DNA of 64,000 nt from Caballeronia novacaledonica (GTDB taxonomy: Bacteria; Pseudomonadota; Gammaproteobacteria; Burkholderiales; Burkholderiaceae): contig NZ_OGTP01000020.1 of the NCBI RefSeq assembly GCF_900258035.1, forward strand, positions 53,453 through 117,452, read 5' to 3'. A program made the translations under genes and the position numbers. Numbering within the stretch: position 1 is the first letter of the stretch; each line of letters opens with the position of its first letter. Under the pieces are notes generated by a model. It did no database searches. It was given only the letters and a program-made list of their open reading frames with translations, and was not told where the DNA came from. Positions 62,714 through 64,000 of this stretch are shown here, piece after piece.

Positions 62714-64000
62714 TCAGCCCTTCAACGTCTGTTCGAGCACGTGCAGTTCGTGGTTCAACTGCGCATCCGCGCCGCGCTCGGCCGCGATCTTGCGCACCGC
62801 GTGCAGCACCGTCGTGTGATCGCGCCCGCCGAACAGTTCGCCGATCTCGGGCAGGCTTTTCTGCGTCAGTTCCTTCGCCAGATACATCGCGATCTGGCGC
62901 GGGCGCGCAATGTTGGCCGGCCGCTTTTTCGAGTACATGTCGGCGACCTTGATGTTGTAAAAATCGGCCACCGTCTTCTGGATGTTTTCCACCGAAATCT
63001 GCCGGTTCTGCACCGTCAGCAGGTCTTTGAGCGCTTCCTTGGTCAGCTCGATCGTGATGTCGCGGCCATGGAACTTCGAGTACGCGAGGATCTTGCGCAG
63101 TGCGCCTTCGAGTTCGCGCACGTTCGAGCGCAGATGCTTCGCGACGAAAAAGGCGACGTCCTCCGAAAGGCTCACGCCCTCGGACTGCGCCTTCCTCATC
63201 AGAATCGCGACGCGCATTTCCAGCTCGGGCGGCTCGATCGCGACCGTCAGACCGGAGTCGAAGCGCGAGATCAGGCGGTCGTCGATGCCGGAAATTTCCT
63301 TCGGATACGTATCGCTCGTGATGATGACCTGCGCCTTGTTCGCGACGAGCGCCTCGAAGGCGTAGAAGAACTCTTCCTGCGTGCGCGACTTGCCGGAGAA
63401 GAACTGAATATCGTCGATGAGCAGCAGATCGAGCGAGTGGTAATAGCGCTTGAAGTCGTCGAACGCCTTGCGCTGATACGCCTTCACGACATCCGATACA
63501 TATTGTTCCGCGTGGATGTAGCGGATGCGCGCGCCCGCCTTGTCCATCAGCAACTGATTGCCGATCGCGTGAATCAGGTGCGTCTTGCCGAGACCCACGC
63601 CGCCATACAGAAAGAGCGGGTTGTACGAAATGCCCGGATTGTCGGCGACCTGAATGGCGGCCGCGCGCGCGAGCTGGTTCGCCTTGCCGGTGACGAAGTT
63701 GTCGAACGTCAGCACCGGATTCAGTTTCGAACGCTCGTAGGCGGAATCGGTTTCACCGCCCGACGACGGAGCGCCGCCCGGGCGCCATGTGCGCCGGCCG
63801 GCGGCGGCTTCGTTGGCGTCGAGGCTCGGGAGATCGAGATCGGCCTGATCGTCCTGCGTGGCTTGCGCCTGTTGCGCGGCTTCGGCAGCGAGCGCGTTGA
63901 TATGTGCGGTGGCGTTCGCGTGCGCGACGACGGAAGGCGCCTGCGGCACCGCCGCCGACGGCGCCGGCGCGCGCGGCGCGGCGGGCGCGCTCGCGGTCGG
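62714..64000 (-). CDS. dnaA: Chromosomal replication initiator DnaA (N-terminus outside the window)
   Basis: About 429 codons are seen. Low-complexity domain II (Ala/Pro-rich, 64000 down to ~63780), AAA+ domain III with GGVGLGKTHLIHAIG, LLIDDIQFFSGK and the sensor segments, and domain IV DNA-binding signature GGRDHTTVLHAVRKI. Domain I lies beyond 64000. No match to the DnaA-box consensus TTATCCACA is evident in the 265-bp dnaA-dnaN gap, so oriC is probably on the other side of dnaA. Confidence 0.98.
   Translation of the reverse strand, partial: PTASAPAAPRAPAPSAAVPQAPSVVAHANATAHINALAAEAAQQAQATQDDQADLDLPSLDANEAAAGRRTWRPGGAPSSGGETDSAYERSKLNPVLTFDNFVTGKANQLARAAAIQVADNPGISYNPLFLYGGVGLGKTHLIHAIGNQLLMDKAGARIRYIHAEQYVSDVVKAYQRKAFDDFKRYYHSLDLLLIDDIQFFSGKSRTQEEFFYAFEALVANKAQVIITSDTYPKEISGIDDRLISRFDSGLTVAIEPPELEMRVAILMRKAQSEGVSLSEDVAFFVAKHLRSNVRELEGALRKILAYSKFHGRDITIELTKEALKDLLTVQNRQISVENIQKTVADFYNIKVADMYSKKRPANIARPRQIAMYLAKELTQKSLPEIGELFGGRDHTTVLHAVRKIAAERGADAQLNHELHVLEQTLKG

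Overview
The window is a stretch of chromosome from a high-GC betaproteobacterium of the Burkholderiaceae, most likely Burkholderia, Paraburkholderia or Caballeronia. The basis is strong G/C preference at third codon positions, the order dnaA-dnaN-gyrB, a RegB/RegA redox pair, metX-metW, the mreBCD-mrdAB wall cluster, and the block def-fmt-lysE-htpX-rsmB-(DUF4390)-ntrY-ntrX. The right edge cuts dnaA, so the chromosomal origin probably lies just outside it. I see no insertion sequence, prophage, CRISPR array or clearly broken gene; almost every gene is full length.

Layout, left to right. 1-7.7 kb: a cation/proton antiporter, a nucleobase permease, a chemoreceptor, and the regA/regB redox two-component pair with a small Cys-rich CWC protein. 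7.9-13.9 kb: argB, a HAD phosphatase, metX-metW (homoserine acetylation), then ampG translationally coupled to an M48 metalloprotease. 13.9-18.9 kb (minus): xth, a PPK2-type polyphosphate kinase, and gatC-gatA-gatB (tRNA transamidation). 19.3-25.7 kb (plus): mreB-mreC-mreD-mrdA-mrdB, the rod-shape elongation machinery. 25.7-29.2 kb (minus): a Sel1-repeat protein, an HpcH/HpaI aldolase and the queuosine precursor genes queC-queE-queD.

29.2-31.1 kb is a looser region: a 674-bp gap with palindromes and a terminator-like hairpin, a lipoprotein glycosidase of clan GH-A type, and tRNA-Phe. 31.2-39.7 kb (minus): ntrX, ntrY, DUF4390, rsmB, htpX, lysE, fmt, def; this NtrX lacks the AAA+ domain. 39.9-44.4 kb (plus): dprA, a thioredoxin-like protein, topB. 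44.5-51.1 kb: a LysR regulator, GTP-dependent PEP carboxykinase, a 2-hydroxyacid dehydrogenase, OsmC, patatin and thioesterase genes. tRNA-Lys(CTT) follows at 51.2 kb.

51.3-58.7 kb is the most accessory-looking part: DUF488, an MFS exporter, dbpA, a zinc-ribbon protein, an AraC/GyrI regulator, a von Willebrand A lipoprotein, and an HNH endonuclease with a sulfur-binding (phosphorothioate-DNA reading) N-terminus. The last two look less GC-rich than their neighbours. 58.7-64 kb (minus): gyrB, dnaN, dnaA.

The best candidates for new biology are the lone sulfur-binding HNH endonuclease beside gyrB, a structured small-RNA candidate between the chemoreceptor and regA, a compact palindrome/promoter/terminator module upstream of queC, and the AAA+-less NtrX. 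I found no large multi-gene system that is plainly undescribed.
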